DNA of 58,953 nucleotides from Candidatus Stackebrandtia excrementipullorum (GCA_019113825.1 DXGR01000072.1:1-58953), one strand, 5' to 3'. Shown: positions 35,799 through 44,580, numbered from the stretch's first letter. Numbers and translations are program-made. The notes: generated by a model not told the origin, from the sequence alone.

Positions 35799-36401
35799 TC
35801 ACTGCAGGAAGTAGATCATGGCGAACAATGCGACCCAGACAACATCGACGAAGTGCCAGTAGTACGACACGACAATTGCCGAGGTCGCCTGCGCCGGGGT
35901 GAATCGGCCCATTGTGGTCCGAATCAGATAAATGACGAACGCGACCAGGCCTCCAGTGACGTGCAGGCCGTGGAAGCCGGTCGTCAAATAGAACATGGAT
36001 CCGTAACCGTCGGTACTGATCGAGAGGCCGTGGCCGACCAGGGTCACGTACTCGTTCATCTGTCCCATCATGAACACGAGGCCCATGACGAAGGTGACAA
36101 AGAACCAGCGTCGCAACCCATACACGTCTCCGCGCTCAGCCGCGAACACTCCCATCTGGCACGTGATCGACGACGAGACCAGAATCAGGGTGAAGGTCAA
36201 TGCATATGGAATGTTCAACAGTTCCACATGCTGCTCCCACAGCTCCGGGGCGGAGGCCCTGACAGAGAAGTACATGGCGAACAGCCCAGCGAAGAACATC
36301 AGTTCGCTGGACAACCACACGATCGTCCCGACACTGACCATGTTCGGTCGCGTGAGGGAGTGGATACGTCTGGGATCAATGGTGCCTTCTGCCGCAGTCA
36401 C
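35799..36401 (-). CDS. ctaE: Cytochrome c oxidase subunit III
   Basis: A 200-aa membrane protein with five TM helices, the short bacterial form of subunit III of aa3 oxidase. The conserved Glu is in [11 protein letters not shown], and [15 protein letters not shown] and the C-terminal [14 protein letters not shown] are family signatures. GTG start at 36401 without a clear ribosome site. It is first in the ctaE-qcrCAB unit, 106 bases upstream of qcrC. Subunit I (ctaD) is not in the window. Confidence 0.96.
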   Translation of the reverse strand: MTAAEGTIDPRRIHSLTRPNMVSVGTIVWLSSELMFFAGLFAMYFSVRASAPELWEQHVELLNIPYALTFTLILVSSSITCQMGVFAAERGDVYGLRRWFFVTFVMGLVFMMGQMNEYVTLVGHGLSISTDGYGSMFYLTTGFHGLHVTGGLVAFVIYLIRTTMGRFTPAQATSAIVVSYYWHFVDVVWVALFAMIYFLQ

Positions 36402-36636
36402 GCGGTCATTATGGCCGCTGATCTTCTACGTCTTGTGGCGGGGGGCGGTTGGTCCGCGTGTCACCTACGTGCGCGAAGACAAACCGCAGGTAGACGACCT
36501 ACAGCGAGGTTTAGAGTATCGATGCGACTACGCGGCGCTCGGGAGGGTCGGCAAGAAGCAAGGGAGCGTCGGCCAGGCCGAGCATGAGCGGTAGGCTCAA
36601 TGCCGACCGTTCCTCATCGAGCCGGAGCCTACGTCA

Positions 36637-37038
36637 ATGAGCAGCAGCTATACCGTTCTCCTTTACAGCGACAACACCAAGGTACGCGCAGACATGCGTT
36701 CGGCCATCGGTGAGCGGCCAGCCTCCGACGCGACGATCGAGTATCTCGAAGCACGCGACTACGAGGAAGCCATCCGACACATCGACACGTATGTTGTCGA
36801 TTTGATCCTGCTTGACGGCGAAGCCCGTCCGGCCGGAGGCATGGCGATCGCCCGTCAACTGCGCGACGAACTCGACGACCCGCCCATGTCCTGCCTGTTG
36901 CTGCGCCGCGCGGCCGACCGTTGGCTCGCGGCGTGGTCCGAAGCCGACGCAAGCCTTCTCTACCCACTCGACCCGCTGCGCACCGGCGCCACCGTGGTCG
37001 AACTTCTGCGGTCGCGCCGCAGCCCCGCGACCAGGTAA
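36637..37038 (+). CDS. Pseudo-receiver domain protein
   Basis: A 133-aa protein with a response-regulator-like fold: VLLYSDN as strand 1, ILLDGEA as strand 3 with a retained Asp, CLLLRR as strand 4 and LLYPLDP as strand 5. The acidic pair of strand 1 is reduced to a single Asp and the conserved Lys of strand 5 is absent, so normal phosphorylation is unlikely. No output domain is attached. It lies between ctaE (divergent) and trpD (same strand, 49 bases downstream). Function is unknown; a protein-interaction role is the likely one. Confidence 0.75.
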   Translation: MSSSYTVLLYSDNTKVRADMRSAIGERPASDATIEYLEARDYEEAIRHIDTYVVDLILLDGEARPAGGMAIARQLRDELDDPPMSCLLLRRAADRWLAAWSEADASLLYPLDPLRTGATVVELLRSRRSPATR

Positions 37039-37087
37039 AGGCCCTCCCCACACCTGAATAACCACCACGTAAAGAGGTGTCGCGTCA

Positions 37088-38143
37088 GTGACGAATGAAT
37101 GGCCCACCATCCTGTCGACCCTCTTGGCAGGTCAGGCTCTTTCCACGAACCAGACCGGCTGGGTCATGAGCGAGATCATGGCCGGGGAGGCGAGCCCGGC
37201 TCAACTGGCGGCGTTCGCGGTGTTGCTTCGCGCCAAGGGCGAGACGCGACAAGAGATGACCGGGCTGGTCCAGGCGATGCTGGCTCATACCGATCGTCTG
37301 GAACTACCCGAAGACTGCGCGGACATCGTGGGAACCGGTGGCGATGGGGCGCACACCGTCAACATCTCCACGATGGCCTCGATCGTTGTGGCGGGCGGTG
37401 AGGTCCCGGTCGTCAAACACGGCAACCGTGCTGCTTCGTCTCGTTGCGGCTCGGCGGACCTGTTGGAGGCGTTGGGCGTTCCGCTCAACCTTGGTAAAGC
37501 TCAGGTCGCCAGGTGCGTCTCCGAAGCCGGTATCGGCTTCTGTTTCGCCGCGCGATTCCACCCGGGTATGCGACACGCCGCCACCCCACGACGAGAGATG
37601 GGCATTCCCACGGCGTTCAACTTTCTCGGTCCGCTGAGCAATCCCGCTCAACCGCGCGCCGGCGCCATCGGGTGCAGCGACCGCAGGATGGCCCCCATCA
37701 TGGCGGGTGTCCTCGCCGACCGGGGGGCCAGTGCGCTGGTCGTTCGAGGCGAAGACGGCTTGGACGAACTGACCATCGCCGATACCACCCGTGTGTGGTT
37801 GGTGCACGCCGGAACGGTGACCGAGACCGTCGTCGACGCCGAAGACCTCGGACTGCCGCGTGCACCGATCTCGGCGTTGAAGGGCGATGACGCGGCGTTC
37901 AACGCCGAGGCTGCGCGGGCGTTCTTCGCCGGTAAAGAAGGACCCATCCGTGACGCCGTTCTGCTGAACGCCGCCGCCGGCTTCGCCGCGTTCGAAGGAC
38001 TGACGCACGACATATCCGGTGACCTCTCCGGGGCGTTGCGCCGCGGTCTGGACCGCGCGGCCAACGTGGTGGACGCCGGCGACGCCGCAGAGTGCTTGAA
38101 CCGTTGGGTCGCCGTTGCCGGCGACGCCGAAAGGACCATATGA
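37088..38143 (+). CDS. trpD: Anthranilate phosphoribosyltransferase
   Basis: A 351-aa enzyme for the second step of tryptophan synthesis, adding phosphoribose from PRPP to anthranilate. PRPP- and metal-binding motifs are [28 protein letters not shown] and the acidic [11 protein letters not shown] start at 37088 with AGAGG upstream. It is not next to other trp genes; its place beside ctaE and qcrCAB is conserved in mycobacteria. Its stop overlaps the NUDIX gene start by 4 bases. Confidence 0.95.
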   Translation: MTNEWPTILSTLLAGQALSTNQTGWVMSEIMAGEASPAQLAAFAVLLRAKGETRQEMTGLVQAMLAHTDRLELPEDCADIVGTGGDGAHTVNISTMASIVVAGGEVPVVKHGNRAASSRCGSADLLEALGVPLNLGKAQVARCVSEAGIGFCFAARFHPGMRHAATPRREMGIPTAFNFLGPLSNPAQPRAGAIGCSDRRMAPIMAGVLADRGASALVVRGEDGLDELTIADTTRVWLVHAGTVTETVVDAEDLGLPRAPISALKGDDAAFNAEAARAFFAGKEGPIRDAVLLNAAAGFAAFEGLTHDISGDLSGALRRGLDRAANVVDAGDAAECLNRWVAVAGDAERTI

Positions 38144-38685
38144 CCGCGGCTAGGCCGGCCACGCGCCGCCACACCCCCGTCCTGCGACGCCTGGCATACC
38201 GCACGTTCTATCTTCTACCCAAATCGGTTCGACGACGACTCGTCCGATTGGCGACCCCCACTTACACCGTGGGGGCCGTCATGTTGCTGTACAACCTGGA
38301 CCACACCCGGCTGCTCATGCTGCGACAACCGCCCGGGCATGGCTGGGGTCTGCCCGCGGGGTTGCTCGAGCGCGGTGAGCGGCCGGCGCGGGCCGCCGTC
38401 CGCGAGCTGGCGGAGGAAACCGGGATCGATCTGGACGTGTCCGATATAGAACCAGCAGTTCCCAACTGTGTGGTCCACACCTACGGTCGCTGGGTGGACC
38501 TGGTGTTCACCGGTCGGGTCGCCCCCGACAAGGTGACCGTGACCGTCGACGGTGCAGAGGTTTTGGATGCACAGTGGTGGCCGGTTGACGCGTTGCCGCC
38601 GGTCACGGTTGCGGCGTCGCGGCTCATGGCTCACTACCGGCTCGGCCCCTATGCCGATTACCCCGAATCCGCCCGCATCGATTAA
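38140..38685 (+). CDS. NUDIX hydrolase
   Basis: A 181-aa protein with a complete NUDIX box (G-x5-E-x7-REL-x-EE-x-G) in the stretch starting GLLERGE and ending EETGI, which binds Mg and hydrolyses nucleoside diphosphate derivatives. The N-terminal 40 residues are basic ([12 protein letters not shown]), perhaps peripheral membrane or nucleic acid binding. The substrate is unknown. It is translationally coupled to trpD (ATGA overlap; AAGGA upstream). Confidence 0.9.
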   Translation: MTAARPATRRHTPVLRRLAYRTFYLLPKSVRRRLVRLATPTYTVGAVMLLYNLDHTRLLMLRQPPGHGWGLPAGLLERGERPARAAVRELAEETGIDLDVSDIEPAVPNCVVHTYGRWVDLVFTGRVAPDKVTVTVDGAEVLDAQWWPVDALPPVTVAASRLMAHYRLGPYADYPESARID

Positions 38686-38723
38686 CCGTCACACCGGACA
38701 CGACACACGAAAGGGAAGACGAC

Positions 38724-39005
38724 ATGATCACCGCCATCGTCCTCATCAACTGTGCGACCGATGCGATTCCCGAGGTCGCTCAAGAGCTCGCGGACCTGCC
38801 CGGAGTCAGCGAGGTGTATTCGACGGCGGGGCATGTCGACCTGATCGCCGTTGTCAGGGTTCGCCGGTTCGATGACATCGCCGATGTGATCGCGGGCAGC
38901 ATCAGCAAAGTCGAGGGGGTCGCCGACACGGAAACCCACATCGCTTTCCGCGCCTACTCGAAGCACGATCTGGAAGAGACTTTCGCGATCGGGTTCGACG
39001 AGTAG
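38724..39005 (+). CDS. Stand-alone Lrp/AsnC ligand-binding (RAM) domain protein
   Basis: A 93-aa protein corresponding only to the effector-binding, oligomerising RAM domain of Lrp/AsnC regulators (VLINCATDAIPEVAQEL, GVSEVYSTAGHVDLIAVV). The DNA-binding helix-turn-helix is absent, and there is no upstream frame carrying one. Such proteins form decamer-like rings and bind amino acids. GAAAGGGAAG precedes the ATG. It probably belongs to the trpD-NUDIX unit (38-base gap), which fits an amino-acid link. Confidence 0.9.
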   Translation: MITAIVLINCATDAIPEVAQELADLPGVSEVYSTAGHVDLIAVVRVRRFDDIADVIAGSISKVEGVADTETHIAFRAYSKHDLEETFAIGFDE

Positions 39006-39018
39006 GCGCGTCGCGGAG

Positions 39019-39912
39019 TCAGGCTGCGGCCTCCACTGCGATACAACCGCAGGATGCGTGTTCACGCCATACTCGACGCCGCATGTGGAACGGTGCCCGC
39101 AGCTGGATTGTGGCACCGTGCGCCGAGCCGGTGCTTCCGTCCAGGAACTGCATTACCTGGCAGGAGGCCACGGACGCCGCCAGTTCTCGGAGCGTCGCCT
39201 CAATCGGTGCCGTATCGGCACCGAAGTCACGCCACATGGGTACCGCGTCTCGATGATGAAGTTCGACACAGGCGATACAAGGTGTGTGCCCCGGCACAAC
39301 AAGTGGGCCAACATTTACGGCGCCGTCCGAGCTGGCCACGACCAGGTAAGGCAGGTCTCGTCGCGCGTGTGCCCGCGCCGTCAGGACCGGTGGCTGTGGG
39401 GAGTTCACCAGCACCGCGAAGCCGGCTTCCCCCGGCCGAACAGTCTCCTGGTGTCGCACACGGCCCACCCCGGATCGCCTTAGTACATCCGCGATACGAG
39501 CCGCGATCGGGTCCGTACCGTGCACAACGACACGTTGGCGACCACGTATGCCCATCATGTCGGCCGGGCTGTCCCCTCGCCGCAGGGCCAGTGCCGCCGC
39601 CTCATCCGCGTGCTCTCGTCGTAGGCCGGCGTCTGCCGCGCTGGTGATCAGCCCAGCCGGATCGATCAGCAGGCGACCGTGCCGCAACAGGGATAGCAGT
39701 TCTTTAGCACTTGTGGGCGTGACACCGATGCGACGAGCCGCGTCGTGATAGCTGCGCTCGTCATGCCAGTCGTCGAGACAGGCGAGGAGGGTAAGGATCT
39801 TCGGGTCCGGAAACTCGAGCACGAGCGCCCGTTCGGGGTCGGTGCCGATTTGAACGGTGCCGACGTCGAGCACGGTGCGACGCAGGCCGGGCAGAAAGGT
39901 AAAACGCTTCAT
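39019..39912 (-). CDS. ThiF/cyclodehydratase-like (TOMM leader-binding type) protein
   Basis: A 297-aa protein resembling the actinobacterial family annotated as bacteriocin biosynthesis cyclodehydratase or TOMM precursor leader-binding protein. The N-terminal half is a winged-helix-like fold (RIGVTPTSAKELLSLL). The second half is an E1-like fold with VVHGTDPIAARIADVL instead of the GxGGxG ATP loop. Zinc-type Cys pairs are CIAC (in TPCIACVELHHRD) and CGC at the end (HASCGC). No precursor peptide, YcaO or dehydrogenase gene is nearby, so a natural-product role is not supported. It is convergent with the RAM-domain gene. Confidence 0.8.
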   Translation of the reverse strand: MKRFTFLPGLRRTVLDVGTVQIGTDPERALVLEFPDPKILTLLACLDDWHDERSYHDAARRIGVTPTSAKELLSLLRHGRLLIDPAGLITSAADAGLRREHADEAAALALRRGDSPADMMGIRGRQRVVVHGTDPIAARIADVLRRSGVGRVRHQETVRPGEAGFAVLVNSPQPPVLTARAHARRDLPYLVVASSDGAVNVGPLVVPGHTPCIACVELHHRDAVPMWRDFGADTAPIEATLRELAASVASCQVMQFLDGSTGSAHGATIQLRAPFHMRRRVWREHASCGCIAVEAAA

Positions 39913-39936
39913 GTCCGTTATGTTCGCAAATGCACC

Positions 39937-39954
39937 GTTAAGTCACAGTTAAGT
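39937..39954 (-). promoter_or_regulatory. Direct heptamer repeat upstream of ThiF-like gene
   Basis: GTTAAGT occurs at 39937-39943 and again at 39948-39954, an 11-base period, in an AT-rich patch 25-42 bases upstream of the start codon. Seven-base direct repeats with 11-base spacing are typical of OmpR-family response-regulator sites. The regulator is unknown. Confidence 0.4.
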
Positions 39955-40010
39955 GATTTATATGGATTTTCAACTCTCTGGTTTGCGCCTCACCCGCGCC
40001 TACGCAACCG

Positions 40011-40039
40011 GGGGCACCGACCTTCAAGGTCGGTGCCCC
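40011..40039 (-). terminator. Terminator hairpin of the Pro/Gly-rich membrane protein gene
   Basis: A 12-bp perfect stem (40011-40022 with 40028-40039) with a 5-base loop. It lies about 107 bases beyond the stop of the minus-strand gene ending at 40146. Confidence 0.7.
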
Positions 40040-40145
40040 GTTCGCGCCTCGATGACGCCGGATCTCGGCCCTGTTCACGCGCCAAAAACGACCCGGTAAG
40101 CCGTTGTGCCACCTGTGCCTTGTGACGTCTGTTGACAGACGATCG

Positions 40146-40811
40146 CTAAAGCAACTGGCAGACCTTCCAACCGTTCTCGTCGATCAGGCTCATATCCGTT
40201 GACGTCTTGTCGCCGTTGGGAGCGTAAACGTCGATTTTGACGGTCGCCTCCTTCCCGTCGATCTTCTCGTCAACAACTTCAAACTCGTAACCTTCGAGAA
40301 AGTCGATAAGGTCTTCGGCGACTTCCTCGGCCATTGGACCCTCAAAGGCACTCTGGTATCGATCGCACGTCAACGACTCCACCGCCCCGAGGTCCCCGTT
40401 CTGAGCGGCCTCCATATAGCTTTGAGCGACGGAACCGGGTGAACCGCCGCCCAGCATCATCACCAGAATCACCACGAGGACAAGCACTCCGAACCCACCG
40501 GCCGACAAGCCGATGATCAGGCCGGTTTTGCTTTTCGGCTGTGATTGTTGGCCGAAACCGGGCTGCCCCGGCTGCGGCGGAAATCCGGGTTGTGCGGGCT
40601 GCCCGTATGCGGGCTGCCCCGGCTGCATGGGTGGTCCATGCTGGCCGTACCCCGGCTGTGCAGGCGAACCGTATCCGGGCTGCTGCGGCTGGCCGTACCC
40701 CGGTTCCGCAGGCGAACCGTATCCGGGCTGCTGCGGCTGCCCCGGTTGTTGCCCGTACCCCGGTTGCTGGTTGGGGTCGGGGTATTGACCGCCTGGAGGC
40801 GGGTATGACAT
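40146..40811 (-). CDS. Pro/Gly/Gln-repeat membrane protein with C-terminal extracytoplasmic domain
   Basis: A 221-aa protein. Residues 1 to about 92 are a low-complexity cytoplasmic region built of PGYGQ- and QPGYGSPA-type repeats. One TM helix follows (about 97-118, ending LVILVMML) and then a domain of about 100 residues with two Cys (LTCDRYQ and WKVCQLL), resembling the lumazine-binding-like/DUF4878 fold of actinobacterial secreted proteins. The start is clear: GAGGAG lies 5-6 bases upstream of ATG 40811. This layout is common in actinobacteria, with unknown function. It lies downstream of ctaF but behind a strong terminator, so it is separately transcribed. Confidence 0.85.
   Translation of the reverse strand: MSYPPPGGQYPDPNQQPGYGQQPGQPQQPGYGSPAEPGYGQPQQPGYGSPAQPGYGQHGPPMQPGQPAYGQPAQPGFPPQPGQPGFGQQSQPKSKTGLIIGLSAGGFGVLVLVVILVMMLGGGSPGSVAQSYMEAAQNGDLGAVESLTCDRYQSAFEGPMAEEVAEDLIDFLEGYEFEVVDEKIDGKEATVKIDVYAPNGDKTSTDMSLIDENGWKVCQLL
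40643..40738 (-). repeat. Two tandem 48-bp repeats in the Pro/Gly-rich coding region
   Basis: 40643-40690 and 40691-40738 are nearly identical 48-base units (16 codons each), differing at three or so positions. They encode two SP-A-(E/Q)[12 protein letters not shown] units and keep the frame. Confidence 0.9.
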
Positions 40812-40869
40812 GGGATCTCCTCAGTTGCGCTAAACAGGGACCACAACACGGATCTTGTCCGCGCAAACC

Positions 40870-40907
40870 AAAGACGGGTATCGGCGTATACGCCGATACC
40901 CGTCTTT
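40870..40907 (-). terminator. Terminator of the ctaC-ctaF unit
   Basis: A perfect 17-bp stem (40870-40886 with 40891-40907) with a TATA loop, ending in a short T-run in either direction. It starts 13 bases beyond the ctaF stop. Confidence 0.88.
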
Positions 40908-40920
40908 GAACGATCTGCGC

Positions 40921-41352
40921 CTATTGGGGCCCTAGGCGACGCGAACCGGTGTGGTATTCGAACAGTAGACCACACGCGGTGAGGATGATCGAGATGAATC
41001 CCAGGGCGATGAGCCATCCCCACCAGTAGACGACTCCGATACCGGTCAGCGTCGTCGAGGCGGCCAACCCGAACGGCCAGTAACTGCCGGGTGAGAAGAA
41101 ACCCACATCTCCGGCAGCGTCGGCGATCTCACCGTCGCCACGGTCTTCAGGGCGAAGGTCGATACGCCGCGCAACGAACGCGAAGAATCCCCAGCACATG
41201 CCACACAGCGAACCCGCCAACAGCAGTGCAATGAAGCCGATGACCTCGATCTGGTTCACCGGACTCTCATACCAGCTCCAGAAGGCGTAGACGGCCGCGA
41301 ACAAGTACAGCGTCAGTGTGATGACGCCGAATACGCGTGATTCTGTCCTCAT
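40921..41352 (-). CDS. ctaF: Cytochrome c oxidase subunit IV (actinobacterial type)
   Basis: A 143-aa membrane protein with four TM helices in two hairpins (about 8-28, 36-58, 93-113 and 115-133). It matches the short actinobacterial aa3 oxidase subunit CtaF, including ESRVFGVITLTLYLF at the start and GSYWPFGLA before TM3. It is 11 bases downstream of ctaC on the same strand, as in mycobacteria. Confidence 0.94.
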   Translation of the reverse strand: MRTESRVFGVITLTLYLFAAVYAFWSWYESPVNQIEVIGFIALLLAGSLCGMCWGFFAFVARRIDLRPEDRGDGEIADAAGDVGFFSPGSYWPFGLAASTTLTGIGVVYWWGWLIALGFISIILTACGLLFEYHTGSRRLGPQ

Positions 41353-41363
41353 GCGACTTTCCC

Positions 41364-42257
41364 CTAACTCGCTTCGCCCGAGTTGGGCTTGGTGTCGAAC
41401 GGCTTCGTGGTAACCGCGTACGGCTCCTGACCGATGGCTTCCAACGCCTCCGGAGTGGTCATTCCCTCTTCCAGGTATCCCAGGTATGCCTGGAAATCCT
41501 CACTGGAAACAGCGCGGAGTTCGAAGTTCATCATGGAGTGGTAGGCACCACACAGTTCGGCACATCGACCGACGTAGGCACCCTCTTTCTCAACAGTGAT
41601 CTCGAACTCGTTGGTGTACCCGGGCATCACGTCGACCTTGAAGAGAAGGTCCGGCACCCAGAAGGAGTGAATGACGTCAACCGTCTCCTGCTTCAAACGC
41701 ACCGACTCGTTGGTCGGCAGCACCAGGACGGGAATGTAGTCGCTGTTGCCCACCGTGCCAGAAACCGGCTGGGCAGGCCCGTCCCCGTCGGGGTCGGTGT
41801 CGTCGTAGGTGAATTCCCAGTTCCACTTGAACGCCGTCACGGTGACCGTGTTGTCGGGGTTCTCGGTCAGCTTCGTGATGTCGTTCTGGGTGATGGCCGT
41901 GTAGTAGAACAACACCGAGATGACCAGAAACGGAGTAACCGTGAACAGTAGCTCCATCGGCAGGTGGTACCGGGTTTGAACCGGGAGTTCCTCACTGCGC
42001 TTCCGGTAGCGGATGATGCACCAAAAGATCAATCCCCACACGAAGAAACCCACGGCCAGCGCGGCGATCGCCGAGCCGATCCACAAGTCCATGATCTCCT
42101 TGGACTCGACTGTCGGGAGGGTCTTGGGGAAACCAAACGCGAATGCGTCTTGAACGGTGCAGCCAGCCAGAATCGGCAGGGTGACTGCAGCCATGACAGC
42201 CAGACCAATGAGGCGGCGGGGCTTACGGGAAGCCGCGGACGACGGACTCTCAACCAC
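41364..42257 (-). CDS. ctaC: Cytochrome c oxidase subunit II
   Basis: A 297-aa lipoprotein-type subunit II. It has a basic start and lipobox LPILAGC, two TM helices (about 60-85 and 105-125) and the periplasmic CuA domain. CuA ligands are complete in CAELCGAYHSMM with the upstream His in VDVIHSFWVP; KWNWEF is the aromatic electron-entry patch. I chose the GTG at 42257, which gives a normal signal sequence (SSAASRKPRRL); the long upstream frame overlaps the divergent cysteine desulfurase gene and is spurious. ctaD lies elsewhere. Confidence 0.95.
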   Translation of the reverse strand: MVESPSSAASRKPRRLIGLAVMAAVTLPILAGCTVQDAFAFGFPKTLPTVESKEIMDLWIGSAIAALAVGFFVWGLIFWCIIRYRKRSEELPVQTRYHLPMELLFTVTPFLVISVLFYYTAITQNDITKLTENPDNTVTVTAFKWNWEFTYDDTDPDGDGPAQPVSGTVGNSDYIPVLVLPTNESVRLKQETVDVIHSFWVPDLLFKVDVMPGYTNEFEITVEKEGAYVGRCAELCGAYHSMMNFELRAVSSEDFQAYLGYLEEGMTTPEALEAIGQEPYAVTTKPFDTKPNSGEAS

Positions 42258-42410
42258 CTGCTCAAGCCTTTCTGGGCAGTTACCGGTAGTTCTTCTCGTG
42301 TGGGAGGCCCACACCGTCCCGCTTGGGCGAGACGCAGTGAGCCTACTTGCCGAGCCACCAGTTGTGAGGTCAGGGGTATCGAATGATGACGTGTGTCGTT
42401 CAATAACGCC

Positions 42411-43541
42411 ATGACCTCCGTATATCTGGATGCCGCCTCCACCGCCCCGTTGCACCCGGTCGCCAAGCAGGCACTGGACGTTGCCATGGCCGACGGGTGG
42501 GCGGACCCGACGAAACTTCATGGACAGGGCCGCCGAGCCCAACAGTTGTTGGACGCCGCTCGAGGTGGCGTGGCCGAGGTGCTCGATGTCGGTGACGACG
42601 AGGTTCGCTTCACCCACAGCGGGACGGCTGCCGTTCACAGTGGCCTTATAGGCGCCCTCGAGGGGAACCGTCGGCAGGGCAACGTACTGATCCACAGTGA
42701 GGTTGAGCACTCGTCGGTGTTGCACGCGGCGGCATGGCATGAACAACGTGGAGGGCGTGCATTCGGTTTTCCGGTCGACCGTTCCGGCCGGGTCCGCCTC
42801 GATCGGCTCCGTGACGTCGTGGCCGAGGTCGCGCCGACCGTGGTGGCCGCGCAAAGCGCCAACCACGAGGTCGGCACCGTCCAGCCCGTGGCCGAGATAG
42901 CGGACATCTGCGACCCGGCGGTCCTGGTCGTCGACGCGGCACAGAGCCTGGGGCACATGCCGATACCGTCGGGCTGGTCGGTTCTGACGGGCTCGGCGCG
43001 GAAATGGGGCGGACCGGCCGGTGTGGGACTTCTCGTGGTCGATAAAAATACCCGCTGGCGTAACCCGTGGCCACACGACCCGGGGCAACCTCTGGCCACC
43101 GGTGCGGTGAATCTACCCGCCATCGTGGCCGCCGCGGCGTCACTACGCGCGATGATCGCCGAACGGGACGCGAATGATCGCCGCCTGCGTCGGCTGACGG
43201 ACCTGATCCGACGGCGCGCCGCCGAGATCGGCTGGGTCGAGGTCGTCGGCGACCCCCATGAGCGACTGCCCCACATCGTGACGTTCTCCTATCCGTTCGA
43301 GGACGGAGAACCGATGTTGTTGGCGCTGGACAAAGCCGGTTTCGAGGTCTCGGCCGGCTCGTCGTGTACTGCCGCGACGATCCGGCCTTCGCACGTACTG
43401 GAGGCGATGGGGGTTCTTTCCCACGGCAACATTCGTGTGTCGCTGCATCGGGGAGTGACCGACGACGACGTGGAGCGATTCACCCGGGCGTTGCCGGCGG
43501 TCATGAAGCAGCTGCGTGATGAAGGTGGTGTGGTCGAGTAA
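42411..43541 (+). CDS. Cysteine desulfurase (NifS/IscS-like)
   Basis: A 376-aa class V aminotransferase that takes sulfur from cysteine for Fe-S clusters or thio-cofactors. The PLP Lys is in GSARKWGGPAGVG, the substrate-binding His in NHEVGTVQP, and the sulfur-accepting Cys in SAGSSCTA. MTSVYLDAASTAPLHP is the typical N-terminus, hence ATG 42411 rather than the GTG at 42393. Divergent from ctaC. A HesB-type Fe-S carrier gene lies 1.2 kb downstream, which hints at an Fe-S link, though on the other strand. Confidence 0.92.
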   Translation: MTSVYLDAASTAPLHPVAKQALDVAMADGWADPTKLHGQGRRAQQLLDAARGGVAEVLDVGDDEVRFTHSGTAAVHSGLIGALEGNRRQGNVLIHSEVEHSSVLHAAAWHEQRGGRAFGFPVDRSGRVRLDRLRDVVAEVAPTVVAAQSANHEVGTVQPVAEIADICDPAVLVVDAAQSLGHMPIPSGWSVLTGSARKWGGPAGVGLLVVDKNTRWRNPWPHDPGQPLATGAVNLPAIVAAAASLRAMIAERDANDRRLRRLTDLIRRRAAEIGWVEVVGDPHERLPHIVTFSYPFEDGEPMLLALDKAGFEVSAGSSCTAATIRPSHVLEAMGVLSHGNIRVSLHRGVTDDDVERFTRALPAVMKQLRDEGGVVE

Positions 43542-43555
43542 CGCTCGACCACACC
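43527..43555. terminator. Bidirectional terminator overlapping the cysteine desulfurase stop codon
   Basis: A perfect 12-bp stem (43527-43538 with 43544-43555); the TAA stop codon of the desulfurase gene is in its 5-base loop. The convergent adoK gene stops 9 bases beyond. Confidence 0.8.
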
Positions 43556-43563
43556 GCTCGACG

Positions 43564-44547
43564 TCAAGCGATCGTCAGGTGCGACGAGACTTCGGCCTCG
43601 CAAGCGGGCCCGTAGGACTCGCCCAGGCGACGAAGGAACGAAGCCTGGTCGATCGAGTACTCCTGCGTGCCGACCGTTTCCAGCACCAGGGTGGCCACCA
43701 TGCTGCCGATTTCGGCGGCGCGACGGGCCGACAGGCCCCAGGACAGGCCCGCGAAGAAACCGGCCCGGAATCCGTCACCGACGCCGGTCGGGTCGTAGGC
43801 GTCGATCTCACGTGCCACGGGGACATGGATGCGGTCCAGGCCCCGGCCGACGATCTCGACGCCGTCCTTGCCCAGAGTTGTGACCCGTACCTGCACCTTG
43901 TCGAGAATCTGGGACTCGGTCAGGCCGGTCTTCGACTCGAGCAGTTCCTTCTCGTACTCGTTGGTCAGAAGGAACTTGGCGCCCTCGATGAGTTGCCGTG
44001 CTCCGTCACCGTCGAGACGGGCGAGCTGTTGCGAGGGATCCGCGGCAAACGGGATCCCCATCTCACGGCTTTGTGTGCTGTGACGCAACATGGCGTCGGG
44101 ATCGTTGGCGCCGACCAGAACGAGGTCGAGGCCTCCGACTCGCTTGTGAATCGGCTCCAGATCGATGTTGCGGGCCTCGGCCATCGCGCCGGCGTAGAAG
44201 GAGGCGATCTGACACAGGTCCTCGTCGGTCGTACAGACGAAGCGTGCGGTGTGTGCGGTGTCGCTGACGTGAACCGATTCGGTGTCCACACCGAATCCGG
44301 CCAGCCACCCCTGGTAGTCGTCGAAGAAGTCCTTGCCCACTGCTCCAACCAGAATCGGCTGCAGACCGAGCCGACCCATGCCGTAACAGATGTTGGCGGC
44401 GATACCGCCCCGACGGAGTACGAGGTCATCGACCAGAAACGAGAGAGAGACCTTCTCAAGCTTCCCGTCGAGGAACTGTTCGTTAAAACGTCCGGGGAAG
44501 TGCATGAGGTGGTCGGTGGCGATCGAACCGGTGACGGCGATCTTCAT
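43564..44547 (-). CDS. adoK: PfkB-family carbohydrate/adenosine kinase
   Basis: A 327-aa ribokinase-family enzyme. The catalytic Asp is in DPTGVGDGFRAGF, the anion-hole motif, and GGIAANICYGMGRLG is the N-terminal PfkB signature. The M. tuberculosis counterpart in the same position (Rv2202c) is adenosine kinase, which phosphorylates adenosine to AMP. Substrate here is inferred from synteny. ATG 44547 has AGGA 8 bases upstream. It lies between the cysteine desulfurase (convergent) and the HesB-like gene. Confidence 0.9.
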   Translation of the reverse strand: MKIAVTGSIATDHLMHFPGRFNEQFLDGKLEKVSLSFLVDDLVLRRGGIAANICYGMGRLGLQPILVGAVGKDFFDDYQGWLAGFGVDTESVHVSDTAHTARFVCTTDEDLCQIASFYAGAMAEARNIDLEPIHKRVGGLDLVLVGANDPDAMLRHSTQSREMGIPFAADPSQQLARLDGDGARQLIEGAKFLLTNEYEKELLESKTGLTESQILDKVQVRVTTLGKDGVEIVGRGLDRIHVPVAREIDAYDPTGVGDGFRAGFFAGLSWGLSARRAAEIGSMVATLVLETVGTQEYSIDQASFLRRLGESYGPACEAEVSSHLTIA

Positions 44548-44580
44548 CGAGGGTTTCCTAGCTAGAGGCAACAATGAAAT

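Noticed and set aside
32175-36587. Long plus-strand reading frames opposite qcrB, qcrA, qcrC and ctaE
   Set aside because: They are antisense shadows caused by GC-rich codon usage; the minus-strand genes are certain and the plus-strand products resemble nothing.
40500-40800. CRISPR-like spaced repeats
   Set aside because: The repeats are in-frame codon repeats of a Pro/Gly/Gln-rich protein without unique spacers.
39019-40811. Natural-product (thiazole/oxazole peptide) gene cluster
   Set aside because: Only a lone cyclodehydratase-like gene is present; there is no YcaO, dehydrogenase, precursor or dedicated transporter.
42258-43088. Long N-terminal extension of the ctaC frame
   Set aside because: It is an antisense shadow of the cysteine desulfurase gene; subunit II begins at the signal sequence near 42257.
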